From Bacteroidales bacterium (lineage in GTDB: Bacteria; Bacteroidota; Bacteroidia; Bacteroidales; P3): a stretch of 37,960 nucleotides of DNA. Positions within the stretch are counted from its first letter, which is position 1. Every line of letters starts with the position of its first letter. A program made the position numbers and the translations under genes. This document shows, piece after piece, positions 23,607-32,665 of this stretch. Location of the stretch: NCBI GenBank assembly GCA_017561155.1, contig JAFZDP010000046.1, forward strand, positions 1 to 37,960, written 5' to 3'. The notes beneath the pieces are model-generated. The model ran no database searches, was not told the origin of the DNA, and saw nothing but the letters and a program-made list of their open reading frames with translations.

Positions 23607-25658
23607 TTAGTATATAACTAATTGACGAGCTATACGATTTTCTTTGTTAGAGAAAACAACTGTATATACTCCAGATTTCAATTTTTGAGTATCTATTTGG
23701 TATAAAATAGTACCTTCAACATTTACTACAGAAGTGTGAACAACTTGTCCCATAGCGTTAACTATTGCAACATCGTAAGTAGTAGGTTGGTTGGTGCTTA
23801 TTTCCAAATTTGCTAAACCATTAGATGGGTTAGGGAAGAACGAACCAAAGTTTTCGTTGCTGTTAGCATCATCAATACCTACTTGTCCGATGAAGAAATT
23901 GTAATATCCTTCAGGAGCTGTCATTGGTTTGGTAATAGTTTTACCATTGTTAGAAGTAGCAGATATGTAGTATTGAATACGTACACCATCGTAATAAGAA
24001 ACGTCTTCTAAGTTTATAACACCGGAAAACTCATCACCATTAGCTGTTAGAACTACAGTTTGCCAAGTATCTTCGTTTTCTAATCTCCAATAGCAAGTTG
24101 CCGAAGCTATACCGCTGCGATTTGTTATAGTAGCAGTGATAGGCACATTTTTATTGTACGAATTAGCATCTCCGGTAATAGCATGGTGAAGTATGCGTAT
24201 TGGGTTATCGGCAGGAATTTGTTTTGTTATACAGTGGATAGCACCACCCAATCCGTCAAAAGAACGAACGTCGATAGGGAAGATACGATAGCCGGGATAT
24301 GCTTTTCTAAGCTCAGCCATAGCGTCTTTGTCCCATTGTGCTGATGGTTCGCCATTAACAACATTAGAGAATACAGGTTGTACTATAATGTCGTTTACGA
24401 AAGTGTGGTTAGAGTAAGTACGGGTATAGTTGTTGTTGTAATCTGTTTGGGTAGTGAAGTCAGAGCCGTTATTCTTTTTGGGGAAAGGAATATAACGTTT
24501 TTTGTAGTTGTCGTTGTGGATAGATACGTATGAACATAATGTATCTATGTTTTTGGCAGCAGTCTTATAATCAACCCAATTGCTGCAAGCTTCAGGAAAA
24601 GCAGAGAATACGAAACTATTTTCGTCCCACATATCAGCATATAAGTCTATGTGGCCTGTACCACCATCGTATTTCAAAGCAGGCAATACAGATATTTTGC
24701 GCAAATCCATCAAGTGAGTCAAAGAGTCTCTCAATGCTTGTTTTGATACAGGGTTTTTGCTGGTATAGTTCAAAGTGCTGGTGTTTACACCATCCCATGT
24801 TATTTGACCATATCTGTCGGCATTTGCACTGTATATAGCATCTGATGTAGCTAAAAATCCAGCACCGTCAATTAAGCAGTTACCACCTTCCCATTCTATA
24901 GTAGTGATATAGTTTGGCAATCCCATTTGTTCAGAAATGTGTATAGGTAGGTAATCGTCAAGTGCACGTCCAGGATAGTATTCAAAGTCCATCATAGCTA
25001 CACTGTCTTGGTCGCCATAGTAGAAGCATATAGGACCACAGTCGCGATACCAGAAAGAGTTGCCCGACGAAATTATGAAACGATAGTTTGTAAGAGGTTT
25101 ACCTTTGCGAGCCATAAAATTCTTTATAGCAACGGTATCTTCAGGAGCCCAAAGGTTAATCCATACTTGAGAACCTTCTTGGATAGCGTCGATAAGGTTC
25201 ATGAAAACAGGATAGTATTCAGATACTGTATCTAATACTCCCACATAAGGACCATATCCTTGTGACACCCAACCGCCGGCACCATAAGAATAAAGTTCTG
25301 CCAATCCTTCTACGATAGGAGAAGCATACCAGTTTGGATTATCAAGTGAAACTGCGTTGTAAGGCCAAGTTACTACTATAGCTTCAACTTCTTCCCATTC
25401 GCCCGGATACCATATATTTTGAGGTAAAGAAACAGCTTTTGCACTTTTTTCGGAATTGGTGTTTGCTGATAGAGGAATATTTGGATTAATATTCACTTGA
25501 CGTGAATTGAAACGTTTGTTGTAAGCATCACGTTCTTCTTTCGAGATGTTTTTCAAACGTTGAGCTGCTTTTTCGCGTACTTCTTGTACAGAATTTTGTG
25601 CTTGTGTAGTTCCTAAAAGAAGGAAACACAAAACGCTTAAAATAAATGTTTTTTTCAT
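23607..25658 (-). CDS. Porphyromonas-type peptidylarginine/agmatine deiminase family protein with T9SS type A domain
   Basis: 683 residues. Signal peptide 1-20 (LLLGTTQA-Q) and a propeptide-like charged region to about 75. The deiminase domain runs about 80-490: NIWYPGEWEEVEAIVVTWPY, WYRDCGPIC (Asp206), GGTGHIDLYADM (His336, Asp338), NHTFVND, and GLGGAIHCITKQIP (Cys476). These correspond to the Asp, His, Asp, Asn and Cys catalytic set of the guanidino-group-modifying superfamily and the PAD_porph domain. An Ig-like domain (about 495-590) and a type A T9SS sorting domain (about 605-683, FFPNPSNGLANLEI ... LKSGVYTVVFSN) follow, the same architecture as P. gingivalis PPAD. It is likely secreted and may citrullinate peptides or deiminate agmatine outside the cell. 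It follows kce by 34 bp. Confidence 0.88.
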   Translation of the reverse strand: MKKTFILSVLCFLLLGTTQAQNSVQEVREKAAQRLKNISKEERDAYNKRFNSRQVNINPNIPLSANTNSEKSAKAVSLPQNIWYPGEWEEVEAIVVTWPYNAVSLDNPNWYASPIVEGLAELYSYGAGGWVSQGYGPYVGVLDTVSEYYPVFMNLIDAIQEGSQVWINLWAPEDTVAIKNFMARKGKPLTNYRFIISSGNSFWYRDCGPICFYYGDQDSVAMMDFEYYPGRALDDYLPIHISEQMGLPNYITTIEWEGGNCLIDGAGFLATSDAIYSANADRYGQITWDGVNTSTLNYTSKNPVSKQALRDSLTHLMDLRKISVLPALKYDGGTGHIDLYADMWDENSFVFSAFPEACSNWVDYKTAAKNIDTLCSYVSIHNDNYKKRYIPFPKKNNGSDFTTQTDYNNNYTRTYSNHTFVNDIIVQPVFSNVVNGEPSAQWDKDAMAELRKAYPGYRIFPIDVRSFDGLGGAIHCITKQIPADNPIRILHHAITGDANSYNKNVPITATITNRSGIASATCYWRLENEDTWQTVVLTANGDEFSGVINLEDVSYYDGVRIQYYISATSNNGKTITKPMTAPEGYYNFFIGQVGIDDANSNENFGSFFPNPSNGLANLEISTNQPTTYDVAIVNAMGQVVHTSVVNVEGTILYQIDTQKLKSGVYTVVFSNKENRIARQLVIY

Positions 25659-25692
25659 TGTATTTATAATTACTTATGTGTTTTGTTATCGC

Positions 25693-26517
25693 TTATCTAG
25701 CTTTTAAACCTAATATTTGACGAGCTTCGGCCGAAGTAGCGATATCTCTACCCAATTCGCGAGACAAACGAACAACTTTGTCTACCAATTCGCCGTTAGA
25801 TTTAGCAAGGACACCTCTTGATATGTATAAGTTGTCTTCGAAACCAACTCTTACGTTACCACCCATAACGATAGTAGGAGCAGCCAAAGTGAAAGCATGA
25901 CGACCGATACCTGTTGCAGTCCATGTAGAACCGGCAGGGATAGATTTTACCATCCAGCATAGATTGTCGACAGTGGCAGGAGTACAACCGGCAACGCCTA
26001 ATACAAAGTTGAATTGCATTGGATCGGCAGGTACCAAACCTTTTCTAGCCATTGTAAGAATAGTGTCTAAATGACCCATTTCGAAACATTCGTATTCCGG
26101 TTTGATGTTGTTTTCCAACATTCTTTTTCCAAAAGCACGCATCATAGGCATAGTGTTTTCAAACACTTCGTCGCCAAAGTTGCAAGTACCACAATCCAAT
26201 GTTGCCATTTCAGGGAATAATTCTGTAGGTTGCAAGCGTTCTTCGGCTGTCATTCCTACAGCACCACCTGTCGATGGGATAAGGATTACATCAGGACATT
26301 CTTTATAGATAGCATCGATACATTGTTTGAAACGTTCTTTGCTTTGAGTTGGGGTACCATCGTCTTCGCGAACGTGTAAGTGTACGATTGCTGCACCTGC
26401 ATCTACTGCAGATTTTGCTTCTCTAACAATTTCTTCTACTGTATAAGGAACAGCAGGGTTTTGTTCTTTGGTTACTTCTGCACCACATATAGCGGCGGTA
26501 ATGATAAGTTTTTCCAT
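25693..26517 (-). CDS. kce: 3-keto-5-aminohexanoate cleavage enzyme (BKACE family)
   Basis: 274 residues, the length of characterised Kce. The TIM-barrel signatures are present: KLIITAAICGAEVTKEQNPAVPYTVEEI, AGAAIVHLHVRE with zinc ligands His46 and His48, ILIPSTGGAVGMTAEERL, and GGNVRVGFEDNLYISRG containing the third zinc-ligand Glu. Kce condenses 3-keto-5-aminohexanoate with acetyl-CoA to give acetoacetate and 3-aminobutyryl-CoA in anaerobic lysine fermentation. BKACE enzymes vary in substrate, but similarity to the lysine-pathway members looks high by eye. No other lysine-fermentation genes (kamA, kamDE, kdd, kal) occur in this window. It is the first gene of a pair with the secreted deiminase 34 bp downstream. 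Confidence 0.88.
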   Translation of the reverse strand: MEKLIITAAICGAEVTKEQNPAVPYTVEEIVREAKSAVDAGAAIVHLHVREDDGTPTQSKERFKQCIDAIYKECPDVILIPSTGGAVGMTAEERLQPTELFPEMATLDCGTCNFGDEVFENTMPMMRAFGKRMLENNIKPEYECFEMGHLDTILTMARKGLVPADPMQFNFVLGVAGCTPATVDNLCWMVKSIPAGSTWTATGIGRHAFTLAAPTIVMGGNVRVGFEDNLYISRGVLAKSNGELVDKVVRLSRELGRDIATSAEARQILGLKAR

Positions 26518-26859
26518 GGTATTTATGTTTTTACTATATTTTTATTCTTTGTTTTAAGTTTGCTTATCCGGTGCAAGTGTTAGTATTTTTACTGACTAAA
26601 AACTTGCATATTAGTTGTGTTTTTTGTCTTGGTATGTTCAAAATATACCTGAATTGATAGTGATTTTAACCTATTTAGTTTCGATAATCGTTGTGCTAAA
26701 TCTTATGTCTAACAAAAACATTATTAGCTACAAAAGTTTATCTTAAAGTTTAGTATCATAATAGTATAACACATTGCAAAGATACGAATTTATTACGATT
26801 TATAACAACTAAACATATTAATAATGTATTTTGCTGTTATAAATCGTAATATTTGGTAT
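26518..26859. other. Intergenic region upstream of kce
   Basis: 342 bp without a gene. A minus-strand -7 match (TATCTTTG, 26777-26784) is the best promoter candidate for kce and would give an unusually long leader of about 255 nt. I see no convincing hairpin-plus-T-run for the MFS gene that ends at 26860, and no riboswitch that I recognise. Confidence 0.4.
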
Positions 26860-28167
26860 TTATTTTTGTTCTTCTGCTTTCTCGTTGTTTACGAAAGGTA
26901 ATTTTATTGCCAACAAAAATACCGGTATACCTAGTATAAGTGCAATAATAAAGAATGGAGTATATCCGACTTGTTTATAAATTAAACCGCTAAGCATTCC
27001 GGGTATCATAATGCCCAAATTCATAATTCCTGAAGCAAAAGCATAGTGAGCCATACTATGTTTTCCGACGGCTACTTGTTGCATCATAAATAGTGTGAGG
27101 CCGACAAATCCGAAACCATAGCAAAAATATTCGGCCACCAAGCCTGTCGCTATAACGGTTAAGTTTTCCGGTTGGAAATAAGCAAATAAGAAATAAACTA
27201 TAAAAGGAATATTAAATATGCACACCAAAGAGAAAAGTACTTTCTTTAGTCCGAAATGTGCAATGTAGTATCCGCTGAGTATAGAACCCACAATGAATGC
27301 CAATGTCCCTAATGTTCCGTATACTACTCCTATGTATTCGTTGCTGAGGCCCAATCCTCCTATTTCGCGTGGTGCTTTCAGAAACAAAGGAACCATTTTA
27401 AGTGCAAAACCTTCTGTAAGTCGGTAACATATTATGAATAAGATGTAGTATACAATGTGTTTTTTTGTAAAAAAATCTTTGAACACCTCTGCTAACGACA
27501 CCATACCTTCTTTAAAAGATTTTGGTGCATTGGCTGTTTTGCTGCCTTTGGGTAGTACAAAGAAATGGTATATAGCAAGAAATATCAACATTCCTCCCAA
27601 TATTCCCATAATAATCATCCATGCGTAAAGATATGCTTTGTCGGGGTTTGTAGTTTGGAAATATTTCATTAGTTTCCCTGCCAACCAAACTAAACCTCCG
27701 TTAGCCAATACTTTGGCTAAGTTGAAGAAAGCTCCTTGCCAACCTATATATTGTGCTTGAACTTTTTGCGAAAGAGTGGTAAGGTAAATGCCATCGGTGG
27801 CGATGTCGTGTGTAGCACCGCTAAAACCTATTATGGCCATAAGTGCAAGGGTGAAAGAAAAGTAGTATGGCAGCGGTAAGCAGAAAGCTATAAGGCTGAA
27901 ACAAATACCCGAAAGTAGTTGAGTTGCCACTACAAATTCTTTTTTAGTACGATACAGCTCCAATAAAGGACTCCATATTGGTTTTAGGGTGTAGGGTAGG
28001 GTAAGTAGTGAAGTCCAAAATGTAATTTTAGCTTCATCGACACCAAGGTCGGATAACATAATTACTGCTACCAACGATAAGGCTACAAAGGGTATACCCA
28101 TAGCAAAGTATACCGATGGTATCCAGCGTATAGGATTTTTTTCTTTGACTGGTAAATTGTTATTCAT
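26860..28167 (-). CDS. MFS transporter, AmpG-like
   Basis: 435 residues with about 12 hydrophobic segments. The N-terminal IRWIPSVYFAMGIPFVALSLVAVIML and LTLPYTLKPIWSPLLELYRTKKEFV, plus FSGATHDIATDGIYL, resemble the AmpG/PAT subgroup of the major facilitator superfamily, which imports anhydromuropeptides or related sugars. The central cytoplasmic loop (PKGSKTANAPKSFKEGM) and a C-terminal acidic tail are typical. The substrate is not proven; a muropeptide or amino-sugar substrate would fit the NamZ-like muramidase and lytic transglycosylase elsewhere in the window. It starts 14 bp after the U32 peptidase gene on the same strand, suggesting co-transcription. Confidence 0.8.
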   Translation of the reverse strand: MNNNLPVKEKNPIRWIPSVYFAMGIPFVALSLVAVIMLSDLGVDEAKITFWTSLLTLPYTLKPIWSPLLELYRTKKEFVVATQLLSGICFSLIAFCLPLPYYFSFTLALMAIIGFSGATHDIATDGIYLTTLSQKVQAQYIGWQGAFFNLAKVLANGGLVWLAGKLMKYFQTTNPDKAYLYAWMIIMGILGGMLIFLAIYHFFVLPKGSKTANAPKSFKEGMVSLAEVFKDFFTKKHIVYYILFIICYRLTEGFALKMVPLFLKAPREIGGLGLSNEYIGVVYGTLGTLAFIVGSILSGYYIAHFGLKKVLFSLVCIFNIPFIVYFLFAYFQPENLTVIATGLVAEYFCYGFGFVGLTLFMMQQVAVGKHSMAHYAFASGIMNLGIMIPGMLSGLIYKQVGYTPFFIIALILGIPVFLLAIKLPFVNNEKAEEQK

Positions 28168-28181
28168 AACAATGTGCTGTA

Positions 28182-29426
28182 TTAAAACTCGTCGATTTCT
28201 GTTACAATTTTATATACCTTATCGCCACGTCGTACCAATTCTGTTGTCGGTATCGAACACATATCGCCTTTTTCGGTTTGTGGAACAGGTTTTAAATCAA
28301 CTCTTATTTCATATAAATCGGTTTCATAAACACCGGTGGTAGGTCCCATTATCATTATTTTGTCGCCCACTGCCATATTGCTTGATTCCATTTTTATTTC
28401 TGCTACATTTATATTGGCAAAGTAGTTGGTTATTTTGCCTACATATACTTTTGTTTGAGTAGCTTGAGAGCCATAGCGTTCTGTCCATTCTCCCATTGTA
28501 CGACCTAGGTAGTATCCGTCCCAAAAACCTCTGTTGTAAACAGTTTTTAGTTCTTCTAACCATTTAGCTATTTTTTCTTGAGAGTAACTGCCATCTTGAA
28601 CGGCTTGAACAGCTTCTTTGTAGCAACGTGTGACGGTTTTTACATATTCGGCAGAGCGGCCACGTCCCTCTATTTTAAGCACTCTGACTCCTGCTTTTAA
28701 AACTTTGTCGATAAATGGCAGAGTACATAAATCTTTGGGTGACATAATGTACTTGTTGTCAACAACTAGTTCGATGTCTGATTCTAAATCAGAAACTTTG
28801 TATTGTCGGCGACATAGCTGTAAACATTCCCCACGATTGGCAGAATGGTTGTAATTGTCTAAACTAAGATAGCATTTTCCCGACACAGCCATACATAATG
28901 CACCATGAGCAAATACTTCTATTTCGACCAATTCTCCTTTGGGGCCGCGAATGTCGTTTTGAGCAATATATTCTGTGATTTCGGCTACTTGACGAAGACT
29001 TAGTTCGCGTGCAGTAACCATAACATCGGCAAATTTAGAATAGTATTTTACTGCTTCGAAGTTTGATATATTGCATTGTGTGGATATGTGGACCTCCATG
29101 CCAATAGAATGTGCATACGATATAACAGCCATATCCGATGCAATAACAGCCGAAACTCCGGCATCTTTTGCTGTTTTTACCAACGTGTGCATTTCTTCTA
29201 TTTCGTCGTTGTAAACAACAGTGTTTACTGTAAGATAAGATTTTATACCGTGTTCGTTACAAAACGAAGCGATATTTACAAGGTCGGAAAGATCAAAATT
29301 GTTAGCAGATTTCGATCGCATATTAAGTTTGCCTACTCCAAAATAAACCGAATCGGCACCACCTTGCATAGCAGCTTGCAACGATTCGTACGAACCTACG
29401 GGAGACATTATTTCTATAGACTTCAT
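28182..29426 (-). CDS. U32 family peptidase (TrhP/YegQ-like)
   Basis: 414 residues from MKSIEIMSPVGSYESLQAAM; an ATG seven codons upstream lies against the -7 element and is rejected. Family hallmarks are present: GGADSVYFGVGKLNMRSK, YLTVNTVVYNDEI, STQCNISNFEAVKYY, RELSLRQVAEI, VFAHGALCMAVSGKCYLS, and the Cys cluster GECLQLCRRQYKV, followed by MSPKDLCTLPFIDKVLKAGVRVLKIEGR. Cys residues near 170, 179, 194 and 198 fit the U32 C-x(n)-C pattern. Members such as E. coli TrhP (YegQ) act in hydroxylation of tRNA U34, and others are proposed proteases; which applies here is unknown. It is the first gene of a pair with the MFS transporter. Confidence 0.9.
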   Translation of the reverse strand: MKSIEIMSPVGSYESLQAAMQGGADSVYFGVGKLNMRSKSANNFDLSDLVNIASFCNEHGIKSYLTVNTVVYNDEIEEMHTLVKTAKDAGVSAVIASDMAVISYAHSIGMEVHISTQCNISNFEAVKYYSKFADVMVTARELSLRQVAEITEYIAQNDIRGPKGELVEIEVFAHGALCMAVSGKCYLSLDNYNHSANRGECLQLCRRQYKVSDLESDIELVVDNKYIMSPKDLCTLPFIDKVLKAGVRVLKIEGRGRSAEYVKTVTRCYKEAVQAVQDGSYSQEKIAKWLEELKTVYNRGFWDGYYLGRTMGEWTERYGSQATQTKVYVGKITNYFANINVAEIKMESSNMAVGDKIMIMGPTTGVYETDLYEIRVDLKPVPQTEKGDMCSIPTTELVRRGDKVYKIVTEIDEF

Positions 29427-29444
29427 GGTATAATAATTTTTTTG

Positions 29445-29452
29445 CAAAGTTA
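29445..29452 (-). promoter_or_regulatory. -7 promoter element for the U32-MFS pair
   Basis: TAACTTTG on the minus strand, a perfect -7 consensus, lies 18 bp upstream of the ATG at 29426, giving a very short leader. It decides the start codon, because the longer frame would begin within the promoter. Confidence 0.65.
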
Positions 29453-30010
29453 CACTTTTAATACTTATTGTAGAAGAATATTTTTTATATCGCTTAAAAT
29501 CAATGATGTATATCTGTGTCTTTTTAATTATATTGCGGTATGTAAAGGAAATGAAAAACTATTTTGAACACTATTTGGCGAGTGCGTTTGCCAAATAGGT
29601 AGTCTTGTTTTTATTAATTGTTGAATTATAGGTATTTAATGGTAGTTGTATTTTTCTAGAAATAATACCCTATTGTGAATTTGTTTACACCCGGGTATGA
29701 ATACAATGATGGTATACCGTCGTGAAGTTGGCAATTAGGTGTGCAGAACAATAGTATTAATATTTGGAATGCCAAATGTAAAAAAAGTATTCGGGCAAGG
29801 TATGTACGTTTTGCAGAATATGTGTTAGATTGATTCGATTAAGGGGTTGATATTATTTTGCAAAACATAGCTCAAAATGACTAAAAAAAAGATATGAAAA
29901 TAATGTTTTGACCATAAAAATGACAAAAATAATCTAATAAATTTGAAATATTATCATTCTGATTAGCATATAAATATAAGATGTTAGGAATAAAAATATG
30001 CGAAAAGTTT
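29453..30010. other. Divergent intergenic region with an isolated hairpin
   Basis: About 560 bp between the divergent U32 and PpiD-like genes, without a plausible ORF. The only structure I see is an inverted repeat, CTATTTGGC (29571-29579) and GCCAAATAG (29590-29598), with a 10-nt loop. It is followed on the plus strand by a T-rich stretch (TTGTTTTTATT). It resembles a terminator, but no plus-strand gene ends upstream. Confidence 0.5.
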
Positions 30011-30039
30011 TTGTGTACCAAAATTTCTTTGTAACTTTG
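30011..30039 (+). promoter_or_regulatory. Promoter for the PpiD-like gene (-33 TTG, -7 TAACTTTG)
   Basis: TTG at 30011-30013 and TAACTTTG at 30032-30039 are separated by 18 bp, a textbook Bacteroidota promoter layout. A leader of about 28 nt precedes the ATG at 30075, with AGGAGA just upstream as a possible ribosome-binding site. Confidence 0.7.
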
Positions 30040-30074
30040 CACCTCATTATTATAATATAAACATTAGGAGAAAA

Positions 30075-32192
30075 ATGGCAATAATTGGAGAAATTAGAAA
30101 ACGCTCATGGATAGCAGTCGTAATTGTTGGTGTTGCTATTGTAGCATTTATTATTAGTGACCTTTTTAAAGGAAATTCTAAGCAACCACCATTAGGTGTT
30201 ATTGATGGAAAAGAGGTGTCTTACAACCGTTTCAATGAACTTTTTAACCAAAGAGAAGCTTTATTAAAGAAACAACAACAATCTGATCAAATTACCGCCG
30301 AACAATCGAATCAGATACGTGAAAATGTTTGGAATGAATTGATCGAAACTCAATTGACTTCACAAGAATACGAGCAATTGGGATTGCAAGTTTCTCAACG
30401 AGAAATGAATGATATGTATATGGGCGATTTTATTCACCCTTATCTAAGACAAATGTTTACAGATCCTAACACCGGTGTTTACAATCCACAAATAGTTGCT
30501 CAATGGATAAACAACTTTGATCAATTGACCCCGGCACAACAAGAAGATTGGGTTAGTGTAGAAGAATATGTAAAACTTTCTCGCCAACAAGAAAAATACA
30601 ATATGCTTATTGCTAAAGGTTTTTATACCCCAAACAAAATGGCAGAAAAAATGGCTGAGATGGACAACCACGTTGCTGACGCAAGAGTAGTGGCATTGCC
30701 ATTGCATACTATAAGCGATGATCAGGTTACACTTACAGAAGAAGACTATGTAAAATACTACGAAAAACATAAAAAAGAATACAAACAAAACGAAGCTCGC
30801 GATTTAGATTTTATCATATTCCCTGTAAATCCAAGTGCTGCTGATATGATAGAAATTCAAAATGGTGTATTCAAAACTTGGAATGAATTTCAAACAGTTG
30901 AAGATGCTGAATTAGCTATGTTTGTAAACTCGGAATCGGAAGCTAACAGACGTTATGATTCTACATTTGTAAAAGCATCGTCGTTTGCTGCTCCATTCGA
31001 TTCGTTGGTTGCTAATGCTACTGCCGGACAATTTATAGCTCCTCAAGTGGTAGGCAGACAATGGATGATGGCAAAAGTACAAGAAATAGAAAATCGTCCT
31101 GATAGTTTGCGTGCTTCTGTTATAGCTATTTTCAATAGCAATTTAACTTCAGAAATAGCTCGTACTCCTGAGCAATCGAAAGCTCTTACCGATAGTTTGG
31201 AAAGAGAAATAAAAGCAGGTAGATTGGATTTTGCTCAAGCTGTTATGATGTTCTCTGACGATCCTGCAAAAACAGAAAACCAAGGAGACATGGGTTGGTT
31301 GTTAGATGGAGAATATGGTTTGCTTAACGAAAAAATAATAGCTACTAATACTAATGATATATTCGTATTCGAAGTACCTGGCAATGCAGGATATCATATA
31401 GTAAAAGTAACAGGCAAAACTCCTGCTACAAAGAAATTTAAAGTAGCTACAATAGTAAGAGATATAGTTCCAAGTAGTGCAACTACAAACGAAATATATG
31501 CTCAAGCAAATAAATTTGCAAGCGAAGTATCGACACATGCCGAAATGCTTGAAGCTGCAAAAGAACAAAACTTGATGGTTCGTAGTGCTGATTATACTCA
31601 AATTAATGCTACCAGCATTTCAGGTATCAGCAATGCACGTTCTATAGTTCAATGGGCTTTCAACGAAGAAACTGAAGTAGGTGCTGTTGCTCCTCAAGTG
31701 TACGAATCTGATGATATGTACATTGTTGTAGCTCTTAAAGAAGCATGGACAAAAGGTTATGCTCCATTAAACCAAGCTCGTAAACATATTGAAGGTTGGG
31801 TTCGCAACGACAAAAAAGCTGATATGCTTATGGCAAAAGCTGAAGAAGCTATGAGCCAAACAAAAGATATTAATGCTTTGGCTGCAAAATTACAAGCAAG
31901 TGTTGATAGCGTTTCTACAATAACTTTCAATGGATATACTTTTGGAAAATTTGGACAAGAAATGAGCGCTATGGGTTCTGTAGCAACTGCAGAAGGTGCT
32001 AAATTGTTGGCTCCTGTAAAAGGTGCTTATGGTGTATACTTAATCCAAGTAGACAACGTAACTCCTACTCCGGTTGATGCAAACATAACAAAACAAAGAG
32101 CCGAAATGGAAGCTCAACAAAAAGTTAGATACATAATGGAAGTACTAAAAGAAAATGTAAAAATAGAAGATAATAGAATTATCTACTTCTAG
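30075..32192 (+). CDS. PpiD-like peptidyl-prolyl isomerase / periplasmic chaperone
   Basis: 705 residues. A short cytoplasmic N terminus is followed by one transmembrane anchor (residues 11-30, SWIAVVIVGVAIVAFIISDL). A SurA_N-like chaperone region follows (about 35-220, including VIDGKEVSYNRFNELFNQRE). A parvulin-type PPIC domain lies at about 340-465 (FAQAVMMFSDDPAKTENQGDMGWL, NDIFVFEVPGNAGYHIVKVTGK), and a second degenerate parvulin-like region to the end (GAYGVYLIQVDNV). This is the Bacteroidota PpiD/'SurA N-terminal domain' layout of an inner-membrane-anchored chaperone helping outer-membrane proteins fold. The first PPIC has the GD-x-GW motif. Monocistronic, with its own promoter and a strong terminator. 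Confidence 0.9.
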   Translation: MAIIGEIRKRSWIAVVIVGVAIVAFIISDLFKGNSKQPPLGVIDGKEVSYNRFNELFNQREALLKKQQQSDQITAEQSNQIRENVWNELIETQLTSQEYEQLGLQVSQREMNDMYMGDFIHPYLRQMFTDPNTGVYNPQIVAQWINNFDQLTPAQQEDWVSVEEYVKLSRQQEKYNMLIAKGFYTPNKMAEKMAEMDNHVADARVVALPLHTISDDQVTLTEEDYVKYYEKHKKEYKQNEARDLDFIIFPVNPSAADMIEIQNGVFKTWNEFQTVEDAELAMFVNSESEANRRYDSTFVKASSFAAPFDSLVANATAGQFIAPQVVGRQWMMAKVQEIENRPDSLRASVIAIFNSNLTSEIARTPEQSKALTDSLEREIKAGRLDFAQAVMMFSDDPAKTENQGDMGWLLDGEYGLLNEKIIATNTNDIFVFEVPGNAGYHIVKVTGKTPATKKFKVATIVRDIVPSSATTNEIYAQANKFASEVSTHAEMLEAAKEQNLMVRSADYTQINATSISGISNARSIVQWAFNEETEVGAVAPQVYESDDMYIVVALKEAWTKGYAPLNQARKHIEGWVRNDKKADMLMAKAEEAMSQTKDINALAAKLQASVDSVSTITFNGYTFGKFGQEMSAMGSVATAEGAKLLAPVKGAYGVYLIQVDNVTPTPVDANITKQRAEMEAQQKVRYIMEVLKENVKIEDNRIIYF

Positions 32193-32214
32193 TATTTACC
32201 AAACTTAATATAGG

Positions 32215-32254
32215 AAAGACTTGCGGAATATATCGTTTTGCAAGTCTTTTTTTT
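32215..32254 (+). terminator. Terminator after the PpiD-like gene
   Basis: AAAGACTTGC (32215-32224) pairs perfectly with GCAAGTCTTT (32240-32249), followed by a T-run to 32254. Confidence 0.85.
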
Positions 32255-32333
32255 ATAAGATAGATAAAAGTTTTTCACATGGAAGTGAGGAAAAGTTTTT
32301 ATTCGTTAGTCTGTAATATTATTATTATAAATG

Positions 32334-32341
32334 TACCTTTG
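32334..32341 (+). promoter_or_regulatory. -7 promoter element for the DivIC-NlpC/P60 pair
   Basis: TACCTTTG matches TAnnTTTG and lies 24 bp before the ATG at 32366. Confidence 0.55.
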
Positions 32342-32365
32342 CACTACAAAATAAAATAGAAACTG

Positions 32366-32662
32366 ATGGTAAAAAAACTATACAATATATTCAAAAACAA
32401 GTATGTTATCTTCATATTAATAGTGCTGGTGTGGGGATTTTTTATCGATGATAATGGTATTAAAACATCATTGGTGTTGAATGGAAAAAAGAAGGAACTT
32501 CAAGAAGAAAAACTTTTCTTGCAAGAAAAAATAACGCAAGATAGTGCAAACATAGAGATGTTTAAGAATAATTTGTCGGAATATGAAAAATATGGTCGCG
32601 AGAACTATTATATGAAACGACAAGACGAAGATATATTTATAGTAACTAAAGAAGCCGAATAA
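32366..32662 (+). CDS. Septum formation initiator family protein (DivIC/FtsB-like)
   Basis: 98 residues, the typical size of the family. A short basic N terminus precedes one transmembrane helix (residues 12-27, KYVIFILIVLVWGFFI). A coiled-coil region with Lys/Glu/Leu heptads follows (about 40-75, KKKELQEEKLFLQEKITQD), then the conserved ending YEKYGRENYYMKRQDEDIFIV, matching the 'E..aRE..lvkp.Ee.y.' pattern of FtsB/DivIC. It would link early and late divisome proteins at the inner membrane. The next gene starts 3 bp after its stop and encodes a cell-wall hydrolase, so the pair may coordinate septation and wall splitting (inference). Confidence 0.88.
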   Translation: MVKKLYNIFKNKYVIFILIVLVWGFFIDDNGIKTSLVLNGKKKELQEEKLFLQEKITQDSANIEMFKNNLSEYEKYGRENYYMKRQDEDIFIVTKEAE

Positions 32663-32665
32663 ATT

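Noticed and set aside
29076-29567. 163-residue plus-strand ORF
   Set aside because: It lies antisense to the well-supported U32 peptidase gene and its composition (many Tyr, Cys, Arg, Ile) is that of a shadow frame.
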